Assembly (NCBI GenBank): GCA_001466705.2 | Contig: LATX02000202.1 | Span: 1-64,000, forward strand | Origin: Moniliophthora roreri | Taxonomy: Eukaryota; Basidiomycota; Agaricomycetes; Agaricales; Marasmiaceae | DNA: 64,000 bases | Direction: 5' to 3' | In this document: piece by piece, positions 1 through 11,478 of the stretch | Position numbering within the stretch: position 1 is the first letter of the stretch | Layout of the letters: every line of letters starts with the position of its first letter | The notes under the pieces: generated by a model | Database searches by the model: none | Seen by the model: the letters and a program-made list of their open reading frames with translations, nothing else | Told to the model about the DNA's origin: nothing | Position numbers and translations under genes: made by a program

Positions 1-370
1 CTATGCGTCGATACGTGAGTACTCGGCGTTCATCACTATGAATGAAGACACTGACCTCATGTTCAGTCGGCGATATTATGCGAAATTGTGAACGGCGCCT
101 CTTCGCGAGAAAAATGAACGAAGCAGGTGTGCCAATGTATGGCTATCAATTTTCAGATCCAGATGCTGTAAAGGTCGTACCGTCAGAGTTCAGGATAAGT
201 TTCGGGACAGCAAATGCAGCTCCTGGCTCAAAATGAATAGCGTATCTGAACCGACACGCTATCGTGTTCAACCGGTGATTCGAACATCCATTAGATATCA
301 AAATTAGTTCTGGTTTGAATCATAAAAATCATCGACATCATAGCGCCCTCTGTATTAGTAGACGGATTTT
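1..370. other. No gene seen
   Basis: Short ORFs only, without splice context or a recognisable family. Nothing supportable is visible before the first duplicated segment. Confidence 0.5.
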
Positions 371-818
371 CTGATGTGGTGATGCCACACTTCGCAGAGG
401 GTGCAGGAAAGCCGTCAACGCCTTGACGCCCTTCTTTGATTTCAAACCCAAAATAGTATGACCGACTCCCAAGTTAAAATTGTTGTGAAGACCCCTCGAG
501 ACCTTTCGAGCATGCCGAATATCATCTAACCTCTTGTGTCTATAATCTAGCTACCACCGACTACGAACCCTATTCTTGCAGATGATAATCTCTTATTCGC
601 TTGAATCGTGAGACGGCGATATTGAAAGTAACGTGGCGATGATGTGATTTGATGGATTCTGGACCATCGCGTTTTTCTTTTCTCAACAGTCATAACGACG
701 GCAGCGCCCTTGAAGTTGGAGAATAATCCTCAAGGTAAGCTATTATTGTCCATGCAGCTATCTATCGTTCTAAACATCCAAAGACAGGCACCAGCGCATT
801 AGGCGAGTACGCACATGT

Positions 819-826
819 TATTTAAA
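819..826 (+). promoter_or_regulatory. TATA-like box
   Basis: TATTTAAA lies about 92 bp upstream of an ATG at 918 in a CAACATGTC context, a reasonable fungal core-promoter spacing. The same arrangement recurs in the duplicated segment. Confidence 0.3.
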
Positions 827-917
827 CACCCTAGATGAGTAACGTAGTCGTTGTCTTCTTGTTCGTAGATCTTATTCCGACACCTTCCGAATTGCAGTAC
901 CTTTGTTCGACCTCAAC

Positions 918-1034
918 ATGTCAACTCTCGCAAACGCTCATTCCTCCACTAACGCACACCATGAACGCAACGCTCCACGTCATCAAAAGTCGACACATCC
1001 TCCCCCGACACGGGTATCAGGGGGAGAGCAATGA
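918..1034 (+). CDS. Possible first exon of a serine-rich hypothetical protein
   Basis: Weak candidate. An ATG with a plausible context follows a TATA-like box and opens a 38-codon frame rich in His, Asn, Thr and Pro. GTATCAG at about 1014 could be a splice donor. Downstream, near 2045-2300, a serine/proline-rich frame could be a later exon, but I could not join the pieces convincingly. The same ORF occurs at 1805-1921 in the duplicated segment and is probably the same locus. No family is recognised. It could equally be untranslated leader sequence. Confidence 0.2.
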   Translation: MSTLANAHSSTNAHHERNAPRHQKSTHPPPTRVSGGEQ

Positions 1035-1256
1035 GCAATGAGAGAAGGGAGGGGAAGAAAGGAGGCCGAGGAACAGGTTGATCTGAGATCGGTAGTAGGA
1101 GAAACAGTGGGCGGAGTGGGTGGAGCGGGGTGAGAAGCAGCAACTCGAATCTGCCGGTGAGTATCAATTCCTACACACAAATAAGTTCCGTTCCCTCTTC
1201 TTCTCGCTCATCCTCACTCTCCCTAGATGAATACATGTCGCCTAGGAAGGTATTTC

Positions 1257-1257
1257 N
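1257..1257. other. Assembly join (single N)
   Basis: One N separates the two copies of the 0.89 kb overlap. Confidence 0.9.
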
Positions 1258-2144
1258 CTGATGTGGTGATGCCACACTTCGCAGAGGGTGCAGGAAAGCC
1301 GTCAACGCCTTGACGCCCTTCTTTGATTTCAAACCCAAAATAGTATGACCGACTCCCAAGTTAAAATTGTTGTGAAGACCCCTCGAGACCTTTCGAGCAT
1401 GCCGAATATCATCTAACCTCTTGTGTCTATAATCTAGCTACCACCGACTACGAACCCTATTCTTGCAGATGATAATCTCTTATTCGCTTGAATCGTGAGA
1501 CGGCGATATTGAAAGTAACGTGGCGATGATGTGATTTGATGGATTCTGGACCATCGCGTTTTTCTTTTCTCAACAGTCATAACGACGGCAGCGCCCTTGA
1601 AGTTGGAGAATAATCCTCAAGGTAAGCTATTATTGTCCATGCAGCTATCTATCGTTCTAAACATCCAAAGACAGGCACCAGCGCATTAGGCGAGTACGCA
1701 CATGTTATTTAAACACCCTAGATGAGTAACGTAGTCGTTGTCTTCTTGTTCGTAGATCTTATTCCGACACCTTCCGAATTGCAGTACCTTTGTTCGACCT
1801 CAACATGTCAACTCTCGCAAACGCTCATTCCTCCACTAACGCACACCATGAACGCAACGCTCCACGTCATCAAAAGTCGACACATCCTCCCCCGACACGG
1901 GTATCAGGGGGAGAGCAATGAGCAATGAGAGAAGGCAGGGGAAGAAAGGAGGCCGAGGAACAGGTTGATCTGAGATCTGTAGTAGGAGAAACAGTGGGCG
2001 GAGTGGGCGGAGCGGGGTGAGAAGCAGCAAACTCGAATCTGCGGGTGAGTATCAATTCCTACACCCAAATAAGTTCCGTTCCCTCTTCTTCTCGCTCATC
2101 CTCACTCTCCCTAGATGAATACATGTCGCCTAAGAAGATATTTC
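1258..2144. repeat. Right copy of a contig-end overlap
   Basis: Second copy of 371-1256, offset by 887 bp (888 after a one-base insertion near 2030). Mismatches lie only near the end of the left copy, which fits lower-quality contig-end sequence or two haplotypes. Only this copy continues into unique downstream sequence, so it is probably the better version. Confidence 0.8.
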
Positions 2145-2704
2145 ATTTTGGGCTTCAAGTTTCAACCCCGGGATTTCTACCGGCTCCCACTCGTCGTCGT
2201 CCATCTGCGTTCCTGTATCTGTCCCCAGCCTTCAACAACTGTCATATTCTCTCCACTAATACCAAGAGCCAATTATGTTTCATTGTATCCATCCTGCCAC
2301 AACGTCTAGGGTGGTGAGGCTCACGCTGGTGCGAGGAACTAGTAATGTGGATTCTAGACGCGCTCGCGTATCTTGGTATAGTAGCAGAGTAGTGGACTGT
2401 GGAGTCCATCATTCATATAAACCATCGGTGCGTTCTCTCGTCTCTCCCCCGTGTTCCTTGATGCTCATAGTTTCTTTCCGCAGCACTAGCCTCGTAGCGG
2501 ACAACTCTCCACGGTACTCACATCTACCCATGACTTCCCCATGACGGTACGCGATGTCAAAACCTCTCAATCCACTATTCATCGACGCCAGCATCTAATT
2601 ATTCGCTCCCACTTTCTGATTCCTTTCACCTCGCCCTGCTCGTTACGACGTAACTGTGTCCTCGAAGGTCATTACGACCTTTACGCAACAAATCAACGCA
2701 AACC

Positions 2705-2705
2705 N
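2705..2705. other. Assembly gap (single N)
   Basis: Single N without duplicated flanks; sequence is probably missing here. Confidence 0.8.
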
Positions 2706-2815
2706 CTGAGGAAACAGCCCCGGTTGGTAGGGCGTTCGGTGCCAAGTGAGCTGAGATAGAGTAAATCATTGCTCGGACTCATCCAGGAACTACGGCCACA
2801 AAATGTAAAAAGGGA

Positions 2816-2957
2816 TTACAGCGGAGTCAAGAAGTTTGCGGAATCACAAAATTTTTCCTAAGCCTGTGCCTGATGACATCACCCGGAGCCCGGGCTTGCC
2901 TCCGGAGATTCAATGCCAATAGCAAGCGCTTCAAAATACTTCTTGACTCCGTTGTAA
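2816..2957. mobile_element. Candidate MITE-like element, 142 bp
   Basis: The left end TTACAGCGGAGTCAAGAAG (2816-2834) is the reverse complement of the right end (2939-2957) with one mismatch in 19. The element has no coding capacity, and the interior holds GC-rich inverted pieces (CCCGG near 2881-2905). Short size with terminal inverted repeats fits a non-autonomous DNA transposon. A target-site duplication is not clear, so the class cannot be given. A foldback structure of another origin is possible. Confidence 0.45.
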
Positions 2958-3152
2958 AAGGTTCAAGCTATCGCCAAGAACTGGAGCTGAGCACATTGCA
3001 CAGGGATGGATACCAGGTTCACGCCGTGTTCTAGGATTCAGTGCCCATGATGAAATATCTGAGGGCCCCACCATATCAGATTGATCCGGTTAAAGAAATG
3101 CACGAGACATACAATCCATTTACCTGTTCCTTTTAAGCGCCAGTCGGTTAAA

Positions 3153-3611
3153 CTATCCACGTTTGTTTGCCTCTTCAATATACGCAGCGTCCATTCGCAG
3201 CTGTAACCCCACAAGTGCGATCCACAGTTGCCGACCTATCATCACATGGACAAGCGATGATGCCGTCAATAATGGATATTGATCCACCAAACATGCCTTA
3301 CCGGCTGTGTTCTCTGAGGAATTTAAAATGATGTGAGACAAGGGGGTATTATGATACCTGACCCAAATCATTACGGTACTCAGCTCTCCAAACAAACCAC
3401 TGCCTTGTATCAACAACTTTCGATTAACCATCGGCCCGCGCCCAACCCAGACTGCATATTTATGTGGTGACGTTGCGACGAAACGTACTCGAACACCAAG
3501 TTCCATTCTATCCAAGAGTGGCACCCACGACATGAAGGACGACCGGTACACCCATGCGGGGGCGCTTGGACGCACTATTTCGGGTTGGTTCCGGGTGACA
3601 CTGGACGGCAC
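3153..3611 (-). CDS. Hypothetical protein fragment
   Basis: A 152-codon frame on the minus strand ending at 3153. I do not recognise it with confidence. A short stretch (PHKYAVWVG) faintly recalls the RKYxVWIG strand near the C-terminus of actin-family proteins, but the rest does not follow the family, so this is not a call. No start context or splice structure supports it. It may be a decayed gene or chance. Confidence 0.2.
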   Translation of the reverse strand: MPSSVTRNQPEIVRPSAPAWVYRSSFMSWVPLLDRMELGVRVRFVATSPHKYAVWVGRGPMVNRKLLIQGSGLFGELSTVMIWVRYHNTPLSHIILNSSENTAGKACLVDQYPLLTASSLVHVMIGRQLWIALVGLQLRMDAAYIEEANKRG

Positions 3612-3691
3612 TAACGTGAAATGAATGAACGCTCTATAAGCGAAGTACGAGGACGCTCGGCATATGCAAACAGTTGCCTGAATCGCCTACG

Positions 3692-3859
3692 ATGGGATCC
3701 ATAGTAGCTTTATTCGCAAACAAGCCGCAACATCCGCTCTATCTCACACCAGGCCTTCCAACATCCGCTGTCCCCATATCACCAGAGAGCACCCCCCAGA
3801 TCACCATAAAGCTCGTTAGACTCGTTGAGGAAGCATTACGAACGCTGGATTACGATGTG
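3692..3859 (+). CDS. Possible first exon of a hypothetical protein
   Basis: ATG at 3692 opens a 56-codon frame that ends with GTGCAG followed by GTGCGTGTT, a good splice donor. The C-terminal part (KLVRLVEEALRTLDYDV) is helical and charged, as in real coding sequence. No downstream exon could be joined with confidence and no family is recognised. Confidence 0.2.
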
Positions 3860-4141
3860 CAGGTGCGTGTTGGGTATGAGAAGCACTGGTTATCTTTGTA
3901 TCATTGTGGTTGTCTGAGCGGTGTAGTATTAGCAGCAGGTGATTGGTTACGGCTCATTGCGGCATGCCGATGCAAGCGTCGGGAACAAGGTGCCTTCCTG
4001 ATGTTGCCGTGCCGAGGAGGCATACGAAGAGTGAATTCGTGCATTGTCGCTGCATCCTCGGACCCGAGATACCGCTGTCAAAGTCTCTTGAATAAGACCG
4101 TGATGGCTTCAACTCGACTCCCCCTTTTGGCGTCTTCATAG

Positions 4142-5347
4142 ATTTCCACAGCATTTTCCTCTACCATGTCCAGATAGGCCAGTGCTGCGACCGCTAGATC
4201 CCATCCTACAACATGGGGACGAGATCTTGTGGATGGACAACAGCAAAATGGTAACAGCGAGACTTCGATGTGGTACAGCATAGCGTTTGGTGCCATAAAA
4301 GGTTGCAGTGTCGTAGGGCAGAGTGAAATGAATGCGAGAAGATGGCATTGTGGGTCATGTGGAGTTGCTCGGTTTGGTGGGGAATCCCTGGTACTTCAGA
4401 ACGGTATCTTGCAGCCAGATCGAGAAATTTTGCATTTCTTCTCATTTTCATATTACCAGAGGAATATAGGGATATGCATCCTACGGATATTAGTCAGAAT
4501 TGACCACCTCGAAAAGAGAAGATGTGCGATACGTTAGCGTAGGCCTGTCGTCATCAATTGTTTCTTTCCGGTTACTCTAATCAGGTCCATTCCATGATTA
4601 CAGGATTGCCGGTTTTGAATACATTCGTTACTAGTAGGTCCAGCTGATTGGGATAGAACTCGATATGAGCCAAATGAGCTGGGACGAAGTACCTGTGACC
4701 GCGCGGCCAATAGACCCCGTCGAAATAAAAAAAGATACTGCGGAAGGAGCCGAGAATAGCTATATGAGTTGCACAATAGAGAATAGACTTACATGGTCTC
4801 AACAAAACTGTCCGAACTCGACAGGCGGTGGACGCGAAGGCCAAGGGTAATCCTCGTCACGTGTACACACCATCCGGTCCGAAAATCTCCCCAATTGGAC
4901 ACCCGTCAGCCACAGTTATTAGCAAACTCATACCCTAATTTCAAGACACTCCATCTCGATAATACTACCCTCATCTCATCCACCGTATCATGTCAGTCAG
5001 TTCCACCTTGAAACCATCAAGGGCTGATTTCCAGCTAACAGCCCTTCACTTGCCACAATTCCTCCGGCACCCTTGCTACGATCCCAATCGGCACACATAT
5101 GGAATTCATCGACAAGTGCTGGCCCAGACAGGAAATATTTTTGCGTCTCTTTTCCGTTTCCCACGGGAATATTGATCGCAATATCAGCCCCGCATATTCG
5201 CACTTCGCATATGTGCTTTTGACGAATGTAGCTAATGCGCTGACACTACCAGATCCCCCTAAGGATTTTCTCATGAGCGACATAAATATTTACCTTGCAG
5301 GTTGCGTCAGCGATGTATCTCCATCCCTTCCTTTCCTCAGTGATTAC
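4142..5347. other. No gene seen; upstream of the sulfotransferase-like gene
   Basis: Overlapping short ORFs on both strands, none with splice support or a recognisable product. The last few hundred bases presumably hold the promoter of the gene at 5348. Confidence 0.4.
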
Positions 5348-6279
5348 ATGGACAAACGACGAAATACACGCATTTTCATCTTCTCTCATCTCAGGACGGC
5401 CTCCCATCTATTTTTCCGAATTATGGAAAGTCATCCTTCTCTTACCATAAAGCAGGTGCGGAACGTGCCCCGTCAATGCTTCGCCTGACCTTAAAACATG
5501 ATTCACGACAGTATCCTTTCATGGTTTGTCGCAAGGCTCGTTCCAGATAAGGTTCTAATGACAGGGTCAACAGGAAGCATTCTTCTTTGGTCCAGAAAGG
5601 TTGTCAGTAAGGAGGTCCGATAGCTCGGACGACTTTTTTGCGAATGAGGAGGCCAAATTTGCAGGTATTCACTCATTGTTCCTTCTCAGACCCCTTCAAG
5701 TTCTGATGAATACAAGGACACACCTTTCAAAAGTGCCTAGACGATATGGAAACCTTGATCAAGGATATTGAGTCCGAGGTAAGAAGATTGATCTGTGCCT
5801 ATATTCCTACTGTATCTGAGCAGGATAATACAGGGCAAATATGTCATGCTCAAAGAACACACCGTACATTTAATAAACCCTCAAGTTCACGAAGCGAATA
5901 TTGAAGAAAAGCGCCCATTTCGACCGACGCCTGTGCTTCAGGACCACTGCCTTGACCTGGATGAGGCTCAAAGGGTCGATGCCATGCGGACAACCACCGC
6001 GTTACCCATTCCTAATCCCACTATTCTGCCAGACCGCTTGCTGAAGACATTAACACCAGTATTCATCATACGACACCCAGCTCTAGTTTTTCCGTCCTAC
6101 CTGCGTGCAAGTAAAATATTCGGAGTAACCCCATTCGACGACCATGCACCCTTCCATATGACGTTAAAGTGGCAGCGCCTGTTGCTCGACTTTTACAAAA
6201 CTTGGTACTCTTGCCCAGAGGGTGCCAAGTCAGCGGGACCAGGGGGAGAGCATTTCCCAATTGTCATTGACGCAGACAA
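5348..6279 (+). CDS. Sulfotransferase-like P-loop protein, 3' part lost at a gap
   Basis: Four exons can be joined in frame: 5348-5455, 5574-5664, 5717-5778 and 5834-6279. The product starts MDKRRNTRIFIFSHLRTASH. The stretch SHLRTASHLFF (about residues 14-24) fits the PAPS 5'-phosphosulfate loop of fungal sulfotransferase-like P-loop proteins, and RHPALVFPSYLRA fits their 3'-phosphate-binding segment. GKYVMLKEH lies between them, as in the family. These proteins are usually about 300 residues; here roughly 235 are present before the N at 6280. The bases after the N do not continue the family, so the C-terminus is missing from the assembly rather than necessarily from the genome. No stop interrupts the visible exons. 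Substrate and true sulfotransferase activity are unknown; the fungal family is poorly characterised. Confidence 0.7.
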
Positions 6280-6280
6280 N
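6280..6280. other. Assembly gap (single N) inside a gene
   Basis: The N interrupts the last exon of the sulfotransferase-like gene. Sequence to the right belongs to a different gene context. Confidence 0.85.
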
Positions 6281-6446
6281 GTTGACTTACCCTTCCCAAG
6301 ATATTCGTACCAAGAAATACAATAACTGACCCGATCACCTCTTCGGTGCCTTCATTGATCGTTCGCATCGGTATCTTTTTGCAACATAAGCGCCGCTTCT
6401 CGACTCTCGGACCATGCAAGATCTCCTGTTCCCTCAGTCTCCTTTG

Positions 6447-7139
6447 CTAACCTCTGCTTCTCGATCTTGATACCCGTACATTTTGCTGCTCCCCCTCCAC
6501 CTCCGCTGCAAATGTCTGTATATCTGCCCTCATTCGACTCCGTTCCTGCTCCCTTTCTTTGTGCAAATGTCGCAAGTCGACCTTGAGCCGACTAGTGTCT
6601 ACCTTTGCCTGCTCGGCTTCGCCCAAAGCAGGACGAGCTTCTCCCAATTTAGCACTTTGTTCTTCGGGATCCCTCTTTACGCCGATCAGAACTGCATGAG
6701 ATTCTTCGATCCGCTGGGTAAGACGAGCAAGATCCGCTTGCTTTTCGTTACGTTGATTGTCCAAGTATCTGAGCGCAACAATTCTTAACTCCAGGGTTTC
6801 AGGGAATTGAGATGGCGATATATCTTCGAAAGCTCGTTGTGTAGAAATGGTGTTACGTTCATGAGAAATTGATGCTTCGCCCTGCAGCAGATAAATTTTC
6901 AGAAATGGACGGTACGAAAAACAAAAAAGTCGTACAGTTCGCATTGGCGAACTCCGACTTGGGTTCGTGGATACAGGATTGGATTGCGAAGCTCCAGCTA
7001 AGGAGTAGCTAATATCAATTTCGGATTAACAAGAAAGACAATTTATGCTCACTGGAGGTGATGATCCTTCACCTTCAACTTGTGTACGTCTTCGTTATCT
7101 TGCTGGAGATGGTGAACGCGATGAAGCGCGTTTGGACAT
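6447..7139 (-). pseudogene. Coiled-coil protein, copy B (broken paralogue)
   Basis: The minus-strand ATG at 7139 starts MSKRASSRSPSPAR, then a TAA at 7095-7097 stops the frame; copy A has CAA (Gln) at the matching position. The exon otherwise runs to a donor (GTGAGC) after 7053. A later exon, roughly 6895 down to 6447, matches copy A (FPETLELRIVALRYLDNQ versus SPEALIQSNVLALKYVDDQ). It continues as a long Glu/Arg/Gln-rich coiled coil. The two copies are adjacent and in the same orientation, so this is a tandem duplicate that has decayed. The gene family is unknown to me; an SR-type N-terminus plus coiled coil suggests a nuclear or structural role, but that is inference. Confidence 0.55.
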
Positions 7140-7347
7140 GATGCAACCTGAGGTGTTGGGAGTGAAAGTTGAACCGGGGTCCGGACCGAGCAGAAAAAAA
7201 AAACACAGATTCTTTAATGTAATAATCCACGCAGGCTTTCGTCGAGGCTCGAAACCCACACGGTGGTACAATAGTGGTACAACAGTGGTACATATACCGA
7301 CGGCAGATACACGATACACAAGCCCACCCATAACGCAAGTGACGTAC

Positions 7348-8422
7348 GAGAGCAGCACTCAGTTCAGGGGGTGATGTAACATTGGAAGTATTTGGCGTAG
7401 AATGGGTTGTTGGGGGCCGCAGGGTTCCAATGCCGGCGTCGGTGTTCTTTTTCGAAGCAACGCCTTTGGATGCAGAGGTCAACGTAGCAAGCGCACCTCC
7501 TGTGCCTGTCTTGTTTGAAGCGAGATTACGCGATGCAACCCTCGACGACAGACCCACGGCTCCGTTTTCTCCAGAAGCGCTAGCACTCCATGGAGGAAAT
7601 ACGGACCCAGTCGAGCTCGATGAGCCACTAATCTGCGAATGTAGACTGCGGAGCTCAGCTCGCAGCTCTTGCGATAACAAGCGCACGATGCCTAAAGACT
7701 GGGTTGAGAGGTTATTTGCACCTCTCACTTCTTCTCTGAGCTTCTGTATCTCTCCAAAACTATCGAGAGCGTTGGTCTTGAGGTCGGCCATGCTCCTTGT
7801 ATGTTCTCCCCGCAGTTCCGCCATTCCTTTACGAAGAGCTTCCAGTTCTGGCTTCTCAGACGCCTGCAATAGGTCCACCTTGACACTCAGCCTCTCAACT
7901 TCCTCTGCCAGACTCTGCTTCTCGCTTCTCATACGTCCCAACTCTGCCTTTTCCCGCTCCACCTCATTCAACGTAGAACGTGCTTCGTTCACCTAAACGG
8001 TGATGCGAGCAAGCTCATCCGCCTTCTCTCTGAGCTGGTCATCCACGTACTTGAGAGCCAAGACATTAGATTGAATCAAGGCCTCGGGAGATTGTGATGT
8101 TAACTTGTCGTCTTCGAAAGCCCATGGGGCAGAAAAACCATTGACCTTGCCAGAAGAACTCGATGTCTCATCCTATGAATGAGTCATCAAGCAACAAGAT
8201 CCAGGAGGAGAACCGGATTACGTACATTCTGCGTACCACAACTGGCACTCGAGGCGGACAAAAAATTGAACCGCGAGAGAAATCCTCGCTAGAGGGGCAG
8301 GAGAGAAAAGATTAGCTGAAATACAACAAGAATCCTATTCTACGCACTGAAGCACCCTCTACCTCTGTACGCTGTTTTTGCCTTGCGGGGGATGGTGAGC
8401 GCGACGCTGGACGTTTAGACAT
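7348..8422 (-). pseudogene. Coiled-coil protein, copy A (one premature stop)
   Basis: Minus-strand exons: 8348-8422 (MSKRPASRSPSPARQK...), 8226-8288, and 7348-8172 if the GTACGT at 7347 is a donor. The third exon encodes a long heptad-like coiled coil rich in Glu, Leu, Arg and Lys. A Ser/Gly/Thr-rich tail follows. A TAG at 7993-7995 interrupts the frame between ELARITV and VNEARSTL; CAG (Gln) would restore it. One stop in an otherwise open 270-codon exon means either a recent pseudogene or a sequence error. The C-terminal end is uncertain because the frame stays open into the start of copy B. No family assigned. Confidence 0.55.
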
Positions 8423-9400
8423 TGCTGCAGGCAGGTGTTCGGAGGGAAACCCTAAAGGGATTTGCATTTGGGTTTCTGGCCAGATCTAGTTTGCCAGGCC
8501 AATGGACAACTATCCGAGAGCCGGTTTAAAACCCGGTTTTCTGATGTCCCCTTTGTCTACGCCACCGCACGCCCCAGGTATGTATCTCGTTTCGACTGTC
8601 ATTGGCATACTAACAGTACATTCGAAGTACTAAGTCTACATCTCATAATTTTGCATACATGCAAGAATCGCGTGCAATTGCCCACAAATCAGCTACTGGC
8701 TGTTCAGTTATGTTGGATGGGAGCGCTATGCACCACCTTGCGGCCAAGTCTTTCCTCGCAGAGGTTTGTTCAACTCTTGAATAAGAGAAGGCCTCAGTCA
8801 CTTCCCATTCTGTATCTTATTATTGGGTGCATGGTGTCAGTCGCAAGTCGGTTAGTTTTGATTTCTTAGAAATGAACTGTTTATAATGATTGCTATGCAG
8901 GTAGTATACAGTTTACATATCAGGAATGTTGTGGGGGCATGAATCTCCTTCAAGGTAATAGTGAAGCCCTTTCCCATCTTTCGTACAAGTTTTTAGCGTG
9001 CTCTTTGATATGGAACTCTGCTTCTCGTGGCATGACTGGTGCATCTGCACACAGTCTGACCATTTCGTGTAGTTATGCTTCTATAAGGATGAGGCATTCG
9101 AGCATGAATGACAAAATTCCAGATTACTATCTTGCATGGGCATACCTTCATGTTTTTTGCTGTAAACCCATCATAACTTTCTAACATCGTAAACAGAAAG
9201 TCCAAAGCTGGCATATTCTGTCATAGGTACATCAGCACCGAATAAATCCCTCCTGATCACATACCTCTTCAAGATTTGTCGCAATGATGCTTTTGTTGAG
9301 CATTGTGTCCTGCCCGAAAAGCAGATGTACACCTGCAAAAAGTATGTAGAATCATAATAGTGTTGCAACAGAATTATGAGGGCTGCAACGTACTGTAATA
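8423..9400. other. No gene seen; left edge of the CpG-poor block
   Basis: Short ORFs without support. Base composition changes near 8.9 kb: CpG becomes rare and TG/CA become common. Confidence 0.4.
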
Positions 9401-9519
9401 AATTTGTCCAGGTTTCAAGTATGTTATAGCCTAGTTACAGTATATTGAAATACTTTAACTGCCTTATGACTCCCTTATGACCACATTACAACTGCCTGGA
9501 AGGATTATTTAACCTTATA

Positions 9520-9533
9520 ACCACATTACAACC
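9520..9533. repeat. 14-bp inverted motif, left partner
   Basis: ACCACATTACAACC is the exact reverse complement of 11809-11822. Related words (ACCACATTACAAC at about 9479; several CATTACAAC/GTTGTAATG words near 11.8-12.0 kb) form clusters on both sides of the channel pseudogene, as subterminal repeats of a DNA transposon would. Confidence 0.4.
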
Positions 9534-10270
9534 ATACTACAACCTATGGGGAATCATTACTGCAAGTTACAGTTCCAGTACATGCATGTTAAGACACAAT
9601 CACAAATATAAATGTAATTCTCAGAGTAAAATCCTGCTCAACATGATAACACACCAAGTTCAGCACTGTTCCCCCTGATTCCAAAGCCTGTCTGCATACT
9701 GTGAAGCTGGTGTAGGTAGAACATGATGATGTCATATTTGGGAGATGGTGGTCAAGAGAGCACCAAGAGGCTTTCCAACTCTCTGACAAGGGGTTCTCAT
9801 CTTATTGCAACATGTAAGGCAACTACCTCAACTTCATGGCAGCCAAAGTGCCACAGCATTGGTAAATTCCCATACCTAACCCTTTGCCCAAACCACCACC
9901 ATTGACAAACGACATTGATGACAGCTCCCCTGTTTCCTCTCCATCAAGCTCAAAAATTACCAGTTCCAGTCTCAGCAAGGTCAACTACAATATTCAACAC
10001 CAATAACAGGCTCATTCAAGGTATAAAGGTATGTCAAATTGAAAATGGCTCCAATACCATTGCTGGTCCTACTGGCTCACTAATGCAGATTTTACCCTTA
10101 TAGATGTTCTCTTTGACTGTTGATCTTGACCCCATATCATCCTAGAAGTGTTTAGTAGGCTATAATGGAGAGAGACACATTGTCAGGTAAATGTTGTCTG
10201 CCAACAACCAAGAGACAACATGCCTTTCTACATTTCATCAGACCTGGGGCTATGCACATGCTGACCTTTG

Positions 10271-10318
10271 ACCACTACCACTACCACTACCACTACCACT
10301 ACTACCACCACTACCACC
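10271..10318. repeat. (ACCACT)n microsatellite
   Basis: Imperfect CTACCA/ACCACT repeat of about 48 bp. It creates poly-Thr, Tyr-His and poly-Val reading frames that are artefacts of the repeat. Confidence 0.9.
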
Positions 10319-10427
10319 AGAAGATCAACCCCAATTTGCTGCATGTGTCGTTGTAGTATATCTCTTGACATGTACATTTCAAATCTTGTTCGCTCCAAAC
10401 AAATGGCAGCTGACACCCATGATGCAG

Positions 10428-11478
10428 TCTTTGTCTTCTACACCATATTCTATAAAATGGCATCCTTCACCAAACTATGACACGAGTACCTCCTCACACC
10501 TCCACATAGCCAGCTCACACAGGCTTGGACGGTTCTTATAACAAGTGTACCTCAAACCTTGGACAGTGAACATAAGATTAGACAGTTTGTGTCATTCGTG
10601 CCTGGTATGTGGTTCCCCCTTTCCACATTACCTTCCCAGCCCTGATAATAACATAGGTGGCATCGACCGCATATGGTTATATTACAATATATGGGAACTA
10701 AACAAACTATATGAAAAGTGGGAAGATGCATGTGAGATGTTGGAGAAGGCTGTTACTGAAGTACTCAAGCTAGCTTCCAGAGAGTATTGTCGTCTCCACA
10801 AGAAACATAAGAAGAAGGATATTGAAGGTGCTTTGGCAGCAATACCTCTGCTGACATTGGAAGAGCTGGTACCTCTGGCAAAGAGACCAAAGCATAAAGC
10901 AGGGTTTTTAGGCATGTGTGGTATGGAAGTTGATACAATTGAGTGGTGCACTGAGGAAATTGGGAGGTGGAATAGGGAGATTGATGAGCAGAGGAAGACA
11001 TTGAGCGGAAAGACTAAGTTTTTGGGTAAGTTGCATTTATCTGCTGTTCAGGAGTGACGACAGCTAACGATGGGGCTATAGGAAGTATATTCATTAGAAC
11101 TAATCTCTAGTTGGGTGCACATATCCTTGCTCAGTGTGTTAGCTGGCATAAACTGTTGAGAATGGTCAACAAGTGGATAGAAGTCAACTCTCAAGGTAGT
11201 TTTCATGCTCTTTTACACCTGTTTGCCCACTTCATGTTTTCATGATCACTCACCTACCTCGCTATCTTTCTATTGCTATGCCTCTTTACCTCCTGAGCTC
11301 ACACTGACCTCTTGCCAACAGACATCATATGGCACAACCTAGATGACAATGCCCTCGAAATGCATGGCCGAACCTTGATGAGCTGGGCAGCCAACATTGG
11401 GTTAATCATAGGCCTGACTCTCTTGGTGATCTTTATAGGAACAATAAGTAATGTGGATGATCTGTGTAATGAAGTTCT
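10428..11478 (+). pseudogene. CSC1/OSCA/TMEM63-like stress-gated channel remnant
   Basis: Exon remnants in order: about 10428-10604, 10657-11025, 11082-11195 and 11322-11478, with standard splice sites. The pieces follow the fungal CSC1-like family: a TM end, then TVLITSVPQTLDSEHKIRQF, GIDRIWLYYNIWELNKLYEK, KAGFLGMCGMEVDTIEW, then DIIWHNLDDNALE leading into a hydrophobic segment (LIIGLTLLVIFIGTISNV). The family forms osmosensitive cation channels of the plasma membrane. This copy is dead: TGA at 10478-10480 (family has Arg there) and TAG at 11108-11110 (Gln in the family) interrupt it. After 11478 the next exon hits a stop at once. The N-terminal TM exons and most of the C-terminal TM core are missing. 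The last exon recurs at 12727-12883 through assembly duplication. Confidence 0.75.

Larger units (their letters stand above)
371..1256. repeat. Left copy of a contig-end overlap
   Basis: This segment recurs at 1258-2144, immediately after the single N at 1257. The first roughly 670 bp look identical by eye. The last 200 bp differ by several substitutions and one inserted A. A repeat that stops exactly at an N is the pattern expected when two contigs ending in the same sequence are joined without merging. Confidence 0.8.
2145..3152. other. Intergenic, with a gap at 2705
   Basis: Apart from the possible serine-rich exon near 2145-2300 and the inverted-repeat element at 2816-2957, I see no supportable gene. 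The N at 2705 has no repeated flanks, so it may be a true gap of unknown size. Confidence 0.5.
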